Shown here one piece after another: positions 1-8,770 of a stretch of 64,000 nucleotides of DNA. Both the position numbers and the translations under genes were made by a program. Below the pieces are notes generated by a model. That model was given only the letters and a program-made list of their open reading frames with translations, ran no database searches and was not told where the DNA came from. The stretch is from Bradyrhizobium sp. SRS-191. GTDB lineage: Bacteria > Pseudomonadota > Alphaproteobacteria > Rhizobiales > Xanthobacteraceae. Position 1 is the stretch's first letter. Each line of letters starts with the position of its first letter. The stretch is from assembly GCF_024586915.1 (NCBI RefSeq), contig NZ_JANBVS010000002.1, forward strand, positions 62,001 to 126,000. Reading direction: 5' to 3'.

Positions 1-281
1 ATCCCCTAGCTGATCTGGTCCGATCGGTCAGCGGCGGCCAAGGCAACACGCCGCGGCCGCAGCCCACGCAGCAGGGCGGCAATGCCCGCCGGGTCGCGGC
101 CGTTCAGCGCGCGCTGACCGAATATGGCTATGGCCAGCTGAAGCCGACGGGCATGATCGGCTCCGACACGCAGACCGCGATCCAGAAGTTCGAACGCGAA
201 CGCAAGCTGCCGGTGACGGGCCAGGTGTCGGATCGCCTGGTGCGCGAGCTCGCAATTGTCATCGGTCACCCGATCGAATAG
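1..281 (+). CDS. Peptidoglycan-binding domain protein, C-terminal part
   Basis: The gene enters from the left edge. The open frame runs from base 3 and stops with TAG at 279-281, leaving about 92 residues. A Gln/Pro/Gly-rich linker is followed by a compact helical stretch reading AVQRALTEYGYGQLKPTG and then a TQTAIQKFERERKLPVTG-type segment. This is the PG_binding_1 fold, in which a short three-helix unit binds peptidoglycan, here at the extreme C-terminus. Such a domain is usually carried by an exported or membrane-anchored envelope protein, but the catalytic or anchoring part lies outside the window, so the function of the whole protein cannot be stated. Confidence 0.8.
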   Translation, partial: PLADLVRSVSGGQGNTPRPQPTQQGGNARRVAAVQRALTEYGYGQLKPTGMIGSDTQTAIQKFERERKLPVTGQVSDRLVRELAIVIGHPIE

Positions 282-332
282 AGCAGGCCGGCGGCTGCGC
301 TTGGCAGCACGCATTCACCTGGCTGAACCATC

Positions 333-683
333 ATGCGGTTGAAGACGAGCATCTGGGTCAGCGCCTATCTGCGCCGCTGCCAGTCGGCCGGCGTGTTCGG
401 CGCCATCAGCCATCGCGGCGCGGAGGAGGCGGGCGCCGTCTTCATCAAGGTCGCGCTGATGGATCGGACCGCTCAGCTCTACGTTCCGGCGCCGCAGACC
501 GTCTATGAGGACAGCCGGCCGTTCGAACGGCTGTTCGTTGCCGCCTCGCCGCAGCCGATGCCGGAGTTCGAGGTCGACGAACGGCTGCGCAAGGAGCTGC
601 GTTTCGATCCCGACGCCTGGATCGTCGAGACCGAGGACAAGCAGGGCCGCCACTTTCTCGATCTCGCGCCGGAGCAGCTCTAG
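333..683 (+). CDS. DUF1491 family protein
   Basis: A 116-residue soluble protein with no signal peptide or membrane segment. The N-terminus (MRLKTSIWVSAYLRR), the central GAVFIKVALMDR segment and the C-terminal DPDAWIVETED stretch match my recollection of DUF1491, a small alphaproteobacterial family of unknown function. It starts at the first ATG after the upstream stop codon, 51 bases downstream of the peptidoglycan-binding gene, and could be co-transcribed with it. A palindromic repeat follows directly after its stop codon. The coding call is firm; the biochemical role is unknown. Confidence 0.85.
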   Translation: MRLKTSIWVSAYLRRCQSAGVFGAISHRGAEEAGAVFIKVALMDRTAQLYVPAPQTVYEDSRPFERLFVAASPQPMPEFEVDERLRKELRFDPDAWIVETEDKQGRHFLDLAPEQL

Positions 684-726
684 AGCATGATCCGGAAAAC
701 CGGAAACCGGTTCTCCGAAAAGATCA
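684..726. repeat. Intergenic palindromic repeat
   Basis: The sequence agcatgatccggaaaaccgg continues into a mirrored half ending gaaaagatcat, giving an imperfect inverted repeat of about 43 bases between two convergent genes. The pattern GATCCGGAAAA...TTCTCCGAAAAGATC is one I recognise as a very common dispersed intergenic palindrome in Bradyrhizobium and Rhodopseudomonas. It may also act as a transcription end for either neighbour, though there is no T-tract. Confidence 0.7.
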
Positions 727-746
727 TCTTCCAACACTAGCGCGCG

Positions 747-1703
747 TCAGCGTTTGAAGCCGTCCGTGCCGGTGCGCACGATCGGCTTGGCCGGCGAGGG
801 CGTGCCGGTCCGCGCGCTGCCGCCGCGCACATGCTGCCGCTCATCGTCGTACAGCGCCGCGCGATGTTTCGCGCGCATCGCCGCGACGGCCGAGCCGCGC
901 CACGCCGCCAGCATGACCAGCGCCGCGCGCTCGCTCAGGCGCTCGTAGAAGCGCGACAGCCGGAACACCGTCTGAACGGATTGGCCCATCTCGGGCTTCA
1001 GGAACAGCAGCACGCGCTCGAACACCGGCGCGGGCATGCCCAGCGCCTTCGCGGCGCAGGCGAGCGGCTCACCGCCTGAATCGTTCATCACCTCATGGGT
1101 GATGCGCGCGGGCAGGATCAGGCTCTCGCCGAGCTCGATGGTGAAAGTCTCGACGTCGGCGTTGAAGGCGGCCATCTCCAGTGCCTCGATCGCGTGCCGG
1201 GCGCGATGCTGCGGGATCGGCGCGGCCGGCTTCAGCGGCGCGGTGGCGAGGTTCTCCAGGATGGCGATACGCTCCTTCGAGGCGGCGCGCAGGAACATCT
1301 CGCTGAGCTCGGCCGCGTCCTTCGGCTGCATCGCGAGCCCTGCAGGCGCAGCCTCGCCGCGCGCGGGCGCCTGGGGGCGAAGGGCAGGCGGGATCAAACC
1401 GGCGAGCGGCAGCATCGCTTCGTCCTGCGCAGGACGCAGCCCGAGCCTTCTCAGGATCTCGATCGGTGTGCCCGGATAGATCGCAAGACGCGCACGAACA
1501 GCCGCGCGGGTCGTGTCGTCGACATCGTCGATGAGCCGCGACACCAGCTCGACGAATTGCCGCTCCTCATCGGCCGAATGCGTGCTCGCCTGGACGTAGA
1601 GGTCGGTCAGCACGCGCAGCAAGGTCGGCTTGATGTCGACGCCTTCGCGACGCGAGAGCGTCAACAGCCCGTCGAAGCCGGGAAACAGCGATGATCTTGT
1701 CAT
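747..1703 (-). CDS. DUF2336 domain-containing protein
   Basis: A 318-residue soluble protein. I placed the start at the ATG giving MTRSSLFPGFDGLLTLS, because the longer open frame upstream has no family-like sequence. The body is a series of short amphipathic helices with repeated patterns (DDVDDTTRAAVRARL, RHAIEALEMAAFNADVE, LARRL-like), as in the alpha-solenoid DUF2336 family of alphaproteobacteria. The C-terminus is basic and low in complexity. No catalytic motif is visible. It is convergent with the DUF1491 gene and its function is unknown. Confidence 0.75.
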   Translation of the reverse strand: MTRSSLFPGFDGLLTLSRREGVDIKPTLLRVLTDLYVQASTHSADEERQFVELVSRLIDDVDDTTRAAVRARLAIYPGTPIEILRRLGLRPAQDEAMLPLAGLIPPALRPQAPARGEAAPAGLAMQPKDAAELSEMFLRAASKERIAILENLATAPLKPAAPIPQHRARHAIEALEMAAFNADVETFTIELGESLILPARITHEVMNDSGGEPLACAAKALGMPAPVFERVLLFLKPEMGQSVQTVFRLSRFYERLSERAALVMLAAWRGSAVAAMRAKHRAALYDDERQHVRGGSARTGTPSPAKPIVRTGTDGFKR

Positions 1704-2097
1704 GTCGGGTACGCAACTTCGGCAATCGTTGCGCCGATTAGACTCCAGTTGTTTTAATGGGCCGTTAAGGAAAACAATCGGTGAAGATCGGCCGAATTTT
1801 CCCGGTGAGACAAAGGCGCAACGCCAGCGTGCCATTTGCGCGACGTCTGCACGCGATCCGTGTTCCATGGCGCTGCATTAAGATCCTCTTAACCACGTCC
1901 TGATCTTAATCGACCCGTTCGATGATCTCGCCTTGGCCTCGTCACGCCGCCGGCCTGATCTTCGCCGCGTTGGATGCCGCGTCGTCTGTCAGTGCGCTGG
2001 GCATTCGTGATCGTCAGTTTTGCGTGCTCTCTTGCCTGCGAAGTTCGGGCAACGGGGAGTTGGGGGGTAAGAACTTCGGGCACGAAAGAGAGTAGAC
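1704..2097. other. Intergenic region, divergent promoters likely
   Basis: This 394-base gap lies between the DUF2336 gene (leftward) and a small gene (rightward). It is locally AT-richer near 1740-1790 and 1880-1920, so promoters for both directions probably lie here. The open frames crossing it show no plausible protein. I see no RNA gene or clear operator. Confidence 0.5.
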
Positions 2098-2286
2098 ATG
2101 GCGACCATCATTGAATTTCCGGCGGACATTGCGCGTCGCGCGCGGCCTGCCGTGACCGGCGCGCCGCAGGAGGGCATGGGAACGATCCTGATTCTTCCCG
2201 TCGTTCGGATCGAGCGCGAGAGCACGACCGACGATCGCGACCCCCGCGAGGGCGCCGCTCCGAGCCGACGCCGACGTCGCCGCTGA
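2098..2286 (+). CDS. Small hypothetical protein with an Arg-rich tail
   Basis: A 62-residue protein beginning MATIIEFPADIARRAR and ending in an arginine run (PSRRRRRR). A purine-rich GAAAGAGAG lies just upstream of the ATG and is a plausible ribosome binding site. The next gene starts 16 bases after its stop codon, which suggests an operon with the lipoprotein. There is no signal peptide or membrane segment. The basic tail could bind nucleic acid or acidic lipid, but that is only a guess. I believe it is coding because of its start signal, its position and the third-position GC bias. Confidence 0.6.
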   Translation: MATIIEFPADIARRARPAVTGAPQEGMGTILILPVVRIERESTTDDRDPREGAAPSRRRRRR

Positions 2287-2302
2287 CCTCAGGGGAATGG
2301 GA

Positions 2303-3064
2303 ATGCCGGACGTGATGGTTCGGGTCCGGCGAGCCGCTCCGGCCGTCGCACTCATTCTTTCCAGCGGACTGCTCTGCGCCTGCAGCGGCGGCGATTTCGG
2401 CCGCACCCGCGCCGACATGCGCAACGACGACATGCACAAATGGATCGGGGCGGAAGCCACCGCCAGCGTGGGCGTCGCGCCATCGCAGTTCCAGCTGACC
2501 GACAACGAACGCCAGCTGCGCGATCTCGCTTATCCGCTGATCGAGCCGCCGCATTCGCGTCCCGCCTGGAAGGCCGTGTTCGGCGACTATCAGCCGTCGG
2601 CCTCGCCGTGGCGCCAGAAGGTCGTGTTCGATCGCACCGCCTATGGCCGCGCCCTGATCGACGAGCCGCACCGCTCGCATGCCTCGCGTTATGCGCAACT
2701 GACCGACGACGTCCGCGACGACCTCACGCGTTTCGAGCCGTTCTTTGCATCCGCCATCCGCGTGATCGATCTCGATCGCAAGCGCGACGCCAGCATGAAA
2801 TTCATGACCGAGCTGTCGCCGCGCGAAAAGGCCGACGCGGTCGCCCGCATGCAGGAGAACTCGCTGATCGTGCAATGGGTGCAGATCTGCCTGGAGCAGC
2901 GCGTCTCGTCCTACCGCTGGGCCCTGGAGCGCCTGGTGCTGCAGGCGCCGGACGGAATGGCCGCCGAGGCCGATCGCCTGATCAATGAGCTTGCCGCCCA
3001 GACCGCCAATCCGCCGGTCGCCGCGCGTCCCTACATCCAGCGGCCGCTGACGACTCGTGGATGA
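2303..3064 (+). CDS. Predicted lipoprotein, unknown function
   Basis: About 253 residues. The second of two nearby ATGs (2303) is preferred because an AGGGG at 2291-2295 sits seven bases ahead of it; the alternative start is 2297. The N-terminus has Arg residues, a hydrophobic stretch and a Cys-containing end (SSGLLCACSGG), so Cys27 is a likely lipidation site, although LCAC is a weak lipobox. The mature part is hydrophilic and helical with no recognised domain. It probably forms a transcription unit with the small gene before it and converges on the CoA-transferase gene. It is likely an envelope protein of unknown role. Confidence 0.75.
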   Translation: MPDVMVRVRRAAPAVALILSSGLLCACSGGDFGRTRADMRNDDMHKWIGAEATASVGVAPSQFQLTDNERQLRDLAYPLIEPPHSRPAWKAVFGDYQPSASPWRQKVVFDRTAYGRALIDEPHRSHASRYAQLTDDVRDDLTRFEPFFASAIRVIDLDRKRDASMKFMTELSPREKADAVARMQENSLIVQWVQICLEQRVSSYRWALERLVLQAPDGMAAEADRLINELAAQTANPPVAARPYIQRPLTTRG

Positions 3065-3082
3065 TTGCAGGCCTATTGGCAG

Positions 3083-4573
3083 TCACTCCGGCCTGAGCAG
3101 GCGGAAGGCCTCCTCGAGCAGATGCGGCGTGTGCTTGCCGGTCGCATCGCGACAGGCGCGCTCGAAATAGTCGTCGAGCGCCGGCCGGAAGCGTGGATGC
3201 GCCGTGTTCTCGATGATGACCCGCGCGCGCTGCTTCGGCGACAGGCCGCGGAGGTCGGCGAGCCCGCGCTCGGTCACCAGGATCTGCACGTCGTGCTCGG
3301 TGTGGTCGACATGCGTCACCATCGGCACGATGCAGGAGATGGTGCCGTTCTTGGCGGTCGACGGCGTCATGAAGATCGACAGATAGGCATTGCGGGCGAA
3401 GTCGCCGGAGCCGCCGATGCCGTTCATGATGCTGCTGCCGCGGACATGCGTGGAGTTGACGTTGCCGTAGATGTCGGCCTCGATCATGCCGTTCATCGCG
3501 ATCACGCCGAGCCGCCGGATCACCTCGGGATGGTTGGAGATCTCCTGCGGCCGCAGCACGATGCGGTCGCGCAGGAATTCGATCTCGCGGTTGAACTCGA
3601 TTGCGGCCTCCGAGCTCAACGACAACGCCGTCGCGGAGGCCAGATCCATCCGGCCGGAGCGGAGCAGGTTGAGCATGCCGTCCTGGAGGACCTCGGTGTA
3701 GGCGGTCAGATGCGGGAAGGGGCCTTCGTCGAGCCCGGCCATCACGGCATTGGCGACGTTGCCGACACCGGATTGCAGCGGCAGCAAATTGCGCGGTAGG
3801 CGGCCCTGCTTCACCTCGTGCGCGAAGAATTCGAGGATATGCCCGGCGATCGCGTTGGAGATCTCGTCCGGCGCGGCGAAGGTCGTGTTGCGGTCCGGTG
3901 CATGGGTTTCGACGATTGCGATCACCTTGTCCGGATCGCAGCGATAGGTGGTCTCGCCGATGCGGTCGCCCGGCGCCACGATCGGGATCGGCTTGCGGTG
4001 CGGCGGCAGGCGGGTGCCGTAATAGACGTCGTGCATGCCGAGCAGCGCCGGGTTCATCCACGAATTGACTTCGATGACGACGCGGTCTGCCAGATCGAGC
4101 CAGGTCTTGTTGTTACCGATCGAGGTCGATGGGATCAGCCGCCCGTCGGGCATGATGCCGGAGCATTCGATGACCGCGACGTCGAGATGGCCGAGAAAGC
4201 CGAACCACACGAACTGCGCGACATGGCTGAGATGGAGGTCGATGTAGTCGATGCTGCCGGCGTTGATGCGCTGGCGTGTGATCGGATCGGACTGATAGGG
4301 CAGGCGAAGGTCGATGCCGTTGGCCTTGGCGAGCGCGCCGTCGAGCTCGGGGGCGGTCGAGGCGCCGGTCCACACGCCGATGCGAAACGGCTCGCCGCGC
4401 CCATGCGCCGCTTCGATGCGGCGCGCCAGCGCCAGCGGCACGGCCTTCGGATAGCCGGAGCCGGTGAAGCCGCTCATGCCGACATGGCTGCCGGGCTTCA
4501 CCAGCGCGGCGGCGTCGTCCGCCGACATGATCTTGGCGCGCAGCGCCTGCGACATCACTTGCGATGAACTCAT
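3083..4573 (-). CDS. Acetyl-CoA hydrolase/transferase (succinate:acetate CoA-transferase type)
   Basis: A 496-residue cytosolic enzyme of the acetyl-CoA hydrolase/CoA-transferase family, which moves CoA between acetyl-CoA and carboxylates such as succinate. The glycine-rich GVGNVANAV motif is at residues 269-277. A glutamate in YTEVLQDGM falls at residue 294, the position of the covalent catalytic Glu in AarC-type enzymes. A second glycine-rich stretch, GSSIMNGIGGSGDF, lies near the C-terminus. Length is normal for the family. It is transcribed alone and leftward, converging on the lipoprotein gene. The family call is firm; hydrolase versus transferase activity cannot be decided from sequence alone. 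Confidence 0.9.
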   Translation of the reverse strand: MSSSQVMSQALRAKIMSADDAAALVKPGSHVGMSGFTGSGYPKAVPLALARRIEAAHGRGEPFRIGVWTGASTAPELDGALAKANGIDLRLPYQSDPITRQRINAGSIDYIDLHLSHVAQFVWFGFLGHLDVAVIECSGIMPDGRLIPSTSIGNNKTWLDLADRVVIEVNSWMNPALLGMHDVYYGTRLPPHRKPIPIVAPGDRIGETTYRCDPDKVIAIVETHAPDRNTTFAAPDEISNAIAGHILEFFAHEVKQGRLPRNLLPLQSGVGNVANAVMAGLDEGPFPHLTAYTEVLQDGMLNLLRSGRMDLASATALSLSSEAAIEFNREIEFLRDRIVLRPQEISNHPEVIRRLGVIAMNGMIEADIYGNVNSTHVRGSSIMNGIGGSGDFARNAYLSIFMTPSTAKNGTISCIVPMVTHVDHTEHDVQILVTERGLADLRGLSPKQRARVIIENTAHPRFRPALDDYFERACRDATGKHTPHLLEEAFRLLRPE

Positions 4574-4682
4574 TCTGCCAACTCCGTGCGCGATCGGTCA
4601 GACCGCAAGTCCCGCGCTGTTTAAGCTGGGCCTCCCGACGGCGGTTTGACAGGGGTCAAGGCCCGGCGTGCCTCTGTGCGGG

Positions 4683-5186
4683 TTACGGCCCTGCAAGGCA
4701 GGCGCGACGCAGCTCCCGGACCTTGGCGGCGCGCAGACGCTCGCTCAGCAGGTTGGCCTTGCTGTAGCGGGGATCGCCGGTGACCTCGTCGCCGACCCAG
4801 TCTGGCAGCGTCACGACCGCCGTTTCGCTCGCCAGCTCGATCTCGGCGATGACGATGCCTTCGAGTTCGCCGTGATAGACGTCGACCTCCCAGATGCCGC
4901 TCTCGCCCGGCACATAGTGGCGCGTCTTCTCCATGATGCGCCCTTCGCAATGCGCGAAGATCGCCTCCGCATGATCGCGCGGGATGTCGTATTCGAACTC
5001 TTCGCGGGACAGCCCGCGCCGGCCGCTCTTCACGCAGAGCGTCGTTCGATTGCCGTAGCAGCGCACGCGAACCTTGAGGCCGTCCTGACGCGCGACGAGA
5101 CCGTCGCGAAGGTGCTCATTGTGTGTCGCCTGATCCCGCCAGGAGTCGGTCCTGACGAGAAACTTCCGTTCGATTTCGAGGGGCAT
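4683..5186 (-). CDS. CYTH domain protein (inorganic triphosphatase-like)
   Basis: A 167-residue protein. I chose the ATG giving MPLEIERKFLV because the ExExK signature of CYTH enzymes (E4, E6, K8) must be near the N-terminus; the longer upstream frame adds nothing family-like. Further charged strands (LKVRVRCYG, LCVKSGRRG, EEFEYDIP, WEVDVYHGELEGIVIAEIEL) line the triphosphate tunnel in this family. Single-domain bacterial CYTH proteins usually hydrolyse inorganic tripolyphosphate with a divalent metal ion. The neighbours do not indicate a pathway. Confidence 0.9.
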   Translation of the reverse strand: MPLEIERKFLVRTDSWRDQATHNEHLRDGLVARQDGLKVRVRCYGNRTTLCVKSGRRGLSREEFEYDIPRDHAEAIFAHCEGRIMEKTRHYVPGESGIWEVDVYHGELEGIVIAEIELASETAVVTLPDWVGDEVTGDPRYSKANLLSERLRAAKVRELRRACLAGP

Positions 5187-5312
5187 GACCTGATGTTGAG
5201 CGAAGCGCCGCCGTCCTGAACCATCATAGCAACGGAGCGCGACGAACACTATGCCACGAAGGATGAAGAGCGCGTTGTTGAATTGATCGAAGGTCGCTTA
5301 ACGACTTACCAT

Positions 5313-5897
5313 TCAGCGTTTGCCGCGCGGCTTTTCAGCCTTGGCAGGCGCCTCCGCCTGCACGCCGCAGGTGGCCGACGCAAGGGAGGCCTGCGCCTGG
5401 GGCATGAGGCCGGGTTCGGCTGCGAGCGCCTTCAACACGATCAGTCCCGTCGTCGTCGGCGAATCGATGATCAGCCGGTCGGCGGCGGTCACTTCTTCGT
5501 CCTCGGGCAGATCCTCGTGCTGGGCTTCGGTCATCAGGTCGAGCTCGATGACGCGCTTGCCCGCCGAACGGTCGTTGATGGCGTAATAGGCGATCTCGTT
5601 GCGCGTGTAGAACGACACCGACGTGTAGGCCTGGCTCACGGGCACCGTCAGCTTGATCGGCCCGTCCGAGAGGTCGTAGCGGCAGATCGCCATCGCGAAG
5701 GCCGGATCCATGAACGGCATCGGCGAGTTGTTGGGATCGGCCAGCGGCAGCGGCGTGACGGCGTTGAGCTTGGTCATCGGCGTCAGCCGCGAATAGGCGT
5801 CCTGGGTCGAGATGCGCGGCAACGCCAACACGCTGACGAGATGGACCACGCCGCCGAGCAGAACGCCGACCAGGATCGTGAACAGCAGCCGGATCAT
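5313..5897 (-). CDS. DUF1254 domain-containing membrane-anchored protein
   Basis: A 194-residue protein with an N-terminal membrane segment or uncleaved signal (residues 3-25), then a DUF1254-like region (SRLTPMTKLNAVTPLP, DPAFAMAICRYDLSDGP, PVSQAYTSVSFYTRN) and a basic, Ala/Lys-rich C-terminus. It is downstream of, and overlaps by four bases (ATGA at 5894-5897), the DUF1214 gene, so the two are almost certainly translated together. In many bacteria DUF1254 and DUF1214 form one protein; here they are separate subunits. The function is unknown, with an envelope location inferred from the N-terminal anchor. Confidence 0.85.
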   Translation of the reverse strand: MIRLLFTILVGVLLGGVVHLVSVLALPRISTQDAYSRLTPMTKLNAVTPLPLADPNNSPMPFMDPAFAMAICRYDLSDGPIKLTVPVSQAYTSVSFYTRNEIAYYAINDRSAGKRVIELDLMTEAQHEDLPEDEEVTAADRLIIDSPTTTGLIVLKALAAEPGLMPQAQASLASATCGVQAEAPAKAEKPRGKR

Positions 5898-6475
5898 GAC
5901 GGGCAGCCCACGGTGGTGATCGAGGGCATCGGCGCGTCGCGCTGGGTGCGCGTCGCGACTCCGACCGGCGTGTCGTAGAGCCGCAGCATCAGCGAATAGC
6001 GCTCGATGCCGCCGGTCGGCAGCCAGTTGCCGGCGCGCGAGCGCGCGGCGACCCGGATCTCGAACGAGCCGTCAGCGCCGCGCACCAGCTCCTGGCTGGT
6101 GAAGCCGTAGCGCTGCAGCGTGTTGGCGACGAGATGGCCTTTGCGATCATACAGCGTGATCGTCCAGAAGCGCGCCGGCGGCGTCACGCCGCTGACCAGG
6201 ATGTCGCAGCGGCCATCGAGCGGCTTCTTCGTGTCGTCGCTGGTGGCGGTGAAGGCGACACCGTCGCCGGTGCCGATCGGCAGCTCGCCGTTGCGGGTGA
6301 TGGTCGCGCGCGCATAGGGGTCGACATCGGCGGTGCCGGTCTTCGGACGCGCGGTCCAGGCGCCGATCGTCAGCGTGCCGAACTCGGTGCCGCGGGTGGT
6401 GGTGATCCAGGTCGCGCCGACGCCGACGCCGGTGGCGATCAGCAGCGCGAGCAAGGTGATGAAGAGCAGCCGCAC
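5894..6475 (-). CDS. DUF1214 domain-containing membrane-anchored protein
   Basis: A 193-residue protein starting with a hydrophobic anchor (MRLLFITLLALLIATG). The C-terminal half carries DUF1214-like features: PPARFWTITLYDRKGHLV, SFEIRVAARSRAGNWLPT and YSLMLRLYDTP, the WLP segment being typical. It is the promoter-proximal gene of the DUF1214-DUF1254 pair. Only 15 bases separate it from the stop codon of the PBP1A gene upstream, so all three may be one transcript. The biochemical role is not known. Confidence 0.85.
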   Translation of the reverse strand: MRLLFITLLALLIATGVGVGATWITTTRGTEFGTLTIGAWTARPKTGTADVDPYARATITRNGELPIGTGDGVAFTATSDDTKKPLDGRCDILVSGVTPPARFWTITLYDRKGHLVANTLQRYGFTSQELVRGADGSFEIRVAARSRAGNWLPTGGIERYSLMLRLYDTPVGVATRTQRDAPMPSITTVGCPS

Positions 6476-6490
6476 GGGAATTCGCTGTCG

Positions 6491-8770
6491 TCAGTTCTTG
6501 CGCAAGGCAGGGGTGGTCACGCTGTCGGCTGTCGCCGTGGCGTAGTTCTCAGGGAAGGCGAGCGCGCTGGAGGAGACCGGCTTGCCGGCCTTCTTCGGAT
6601 CGGCAGGCGCTGCCTTTTCAGCGACGCGCGCGGCATCGTCCAGCATCTTCTCGACCTGGACCAGCACCTCGGCGCCGCGTCGCGTCAGGATCGGCGGCGG
6701 ACCCGGCTTGATCTCCAGCGTTTTCGGCTGGCCGGCCTGGGCCATCGCCGCGGATGGCGGCTGCGGCAGCTTCTCGCCCATGCCGACGCCCGGCAATTCC
6801 TTGACCTCGACGCCCTGATGCGCGGCCAGCATGATGTCGTGCCACGTCTGCGCCGGCAGCGATCCGCCGGTCATGCGGTTGGTCGGAGAGTAGTCGTCGT
6901 TGCCGTACCAGACCGCGCAGGTGAAGTTGCCAGTGTAGCCGACGAACCAGGCGTCGCGATAGGCATTGGTGGTGCCGGTCTTGCCGGCGGTCGGGATGCC
7001 GTCGAGCGCGGCGCGCCGCGCGGTGCCTTCGCTGACGACGTGGCTCATCATGCCCGCCATGTCGGCGGCGACGGAGGCGGGGATCGCTTGCTTCGGCTTC
7101 GGACCGTCGCGGTCCCAGCGCCACACCAGGTCGCCGGCGCCGGTACGCACCTCGAGCACGGAGTGCGGCGTCACCGCCTTGCCCTTGTTCGGGAAGGTCG
7201 CATAGGCAACGGCATGCTCCAGCACGGTCACCTCGTCCGAGCCGATCGGCATTGACGGCGTATCGGGCAGCGGCGCCTTGAGGCCGAAACGACGGGCGAC
7301 ATCGACGATCTTGGCGCGGCCGGCCTTCGGGCCGTCCTTGCCGCCGAGCGCGATCGACAGCTTCACCGGCACGACGTTGATGGACCGCGTGATCGCCTGG
7401 GTGAGGGTCACCGAGCCGGAATAGGAGTGGCCATAATTCTGCGGGCACCAATTGCCGATGCAGACGGGCCCGTCGACCACGATCGAGGTCGGCTTGAAGC
7501 CGTTGAGCAGGGCGGTGGTGTAGACATATGGCTTGAACGACGAGCCCGGCTGCCGGTAGGCGTCGGTGGCGCGGTTGAACTGGCTGGCGCCGTAGTCGCG
7601 GCCGCCGACCATGGCGCGGATGCCGCCATCGAGGTCGGACACGACGGTCGCGGCCTGGGTGGCGTGATAGTCGCGGCCGAACTGGCGCAGCTGGTTCTCG
7701 ATCGCCTCATCCGCCGCGTGCTGCACGGTCATGTCGATCGAGGTCCGGACCACGAACACGCGCTCGGTGTAGGACTTCGGAAACGTGTCGACCAGCTTGC
7801 GCATCTCGTCGAAGGCATAGTCGAGGAAGTAGTTGGGCGAGCTCTCGTCACGGCGGTCGACCGCGAAAGCCGGATTGCGGCGGGCGCCGAACACCTGGCC
7901 CTCGGTCATGAAGCCGGCGTCCACGAGATTGTCGAGCACGACGTTGGCGCGGGCACGCGCCGCGGGCAGGTTGATGTGGGGGGCGAACTTGGTCGGCGCC
8001 TTGAACAGGCCGGCCAGCATCGCCGCTTCCGACAGGTTGATGTCGCGCACCGACTTGTTGAAATAGAAATGCGCCGCGCCGTCGACGCCGAAGGTACCGC
8101 CGCCCATATAGGCGCGGTCGAGATAGAGCTTGAGGATCTCGTTCTTGGTCAGGCGGGTCTCGAGCCAGATGGCCAGGAACGCCTCGTTGACCTTGCGCTC
8201 GATGGTGCGCTCGTTCGACAGGAACAGGTTCTTGGCGAGCTGCTGGCTGATCGAGGAGCCGCCTTGGCGGACGCCGCCAGCCTGGGCATTGGTGACGAGT
8301 GCGCGGGCAAGGCCGGGGAAGTCGATGCCGAAATGATCGTAGAAGCGGCGGTCCTCGGTCGCGAGCGTCGCCTTGATCAGATTGTCCGGAAAGTCTTCCA
8401 GCGGGATCGAGTCGTTGTGCTTGATGCCGCGGCTGCCGATCGGGTTGCCGTAACGATCGAGGAAGGTGACGGCGAGGTCGGACTTCTTCAGCCAGTCCTC
8501 GTCGGCCGTCTCCCGGAAGGCGGGGATGGCCAGCGCCAGCATCAGTACCAGGCCGCCGAGGCCGATCGTGGCCGCTTCCGACAGCGGCTCGACGAACACC
8601 CAGCGCTTCCAGCCGCCGACATAGAAGCGGTCCATGAACGCCGAGTAGCGCTCGTAGAGTTCGCGGGTGCCGCGCAGCGAGGAGAACAGCGCCGAATCGA
8701 ATCGGGCGTCGAGATCCAGGCGGAAATTGTTGATCCGCTTCTTCCAATCGTCTGGAATGATCTGCCGCAC
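6491..8770 (-). CDS. Penicillin-binding protein 1A (bifunctional transglycosylase/transpeptidase)
   Basis: A 759-residue class A PBP that polymerises and cross-links peptidoglycan at the inner membrane. A basic cytoplasmic N-terminus precedes a membrane segment at about 67-85. The GT51 glycosyltransferase domain has the catalytic Glu139 in ATEDRRFYDHFG and the GGSSISQQLAKNLFL motif at 170-184. The transpeptidase domain has SSFK (nucleophile Ser410), SIN at 463-465 and KTGTT at 597-601, so both activities look intact. The C-terminal 90 residues are Pro/Ala/Lys-rich and probably disordered. The DUF1214/DUF1254 pair follows at 15 bases. Which numbered paralogue this is in the organism cannot be told. 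Confidence 0.95.
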   Translation of the reverse strand: MRQIIPDDWKKRINNFRLDLDARFDSALFSSLRGTRELYERYSAFMDRFYVGGWKRWVFVEPLSEAATIGLGGLVLMLALAIPAFRETADEDWLKKSDLAVTFLDRYGNPIGSRGIKHNDSIPLEDFPDNLIKATLATEDRRFYDHFGIDFPGLARALVTNAQAGGVRQGGSSISQQLAKNLFLSNERTIERKVNEAFLAIWLETRLTKNEILKLYLDRAYMGGGTFGVDGAAHFYFNKSVRDINLSEAAMLAGLFKAPTKFAPHINLPAARARANVVLDNLVDAGFMTEGQVFGARRNPAFAVDRRDESSPNYFLDYAFDEMRKLVDTFPKSYTERVFVVRTSIDMTVQHAADEAIENQLRQFGRDYHATQAATVVSDLDGGIRAMVGGRDYGASQFNRATDAYRQPGSSFKPYVYTTALLNGFKPTSIVVDGPVCIGNWCPQNYGHSYSGSVTLTQAITRSINVVPVKLSIALGGKDGPKAGRAKIVDVARRFGLKAPLPDTPSMPIGSDEVTVLEHAVAYATFPNKGKAVTPHSVLEVRTGAGDLVWRWDRDGPKPKQAIPASVAADMAGMMSHVVSEGTARRAALDGIPTAGKTGTTNAYRDAWFVGYTGNFTCAVWYGNDDYSPTNRMTGGSLPAQTWHDIMLAAHQGVEVKELPGVGMGEKLPQPPSAAMAQAGQPKTLEIKPGPPPILTRRGAEVLVQVEKMLDDAARVAEKAAPADPKKAGKPVSSSALAFPENYATATADSVTTPALRKN

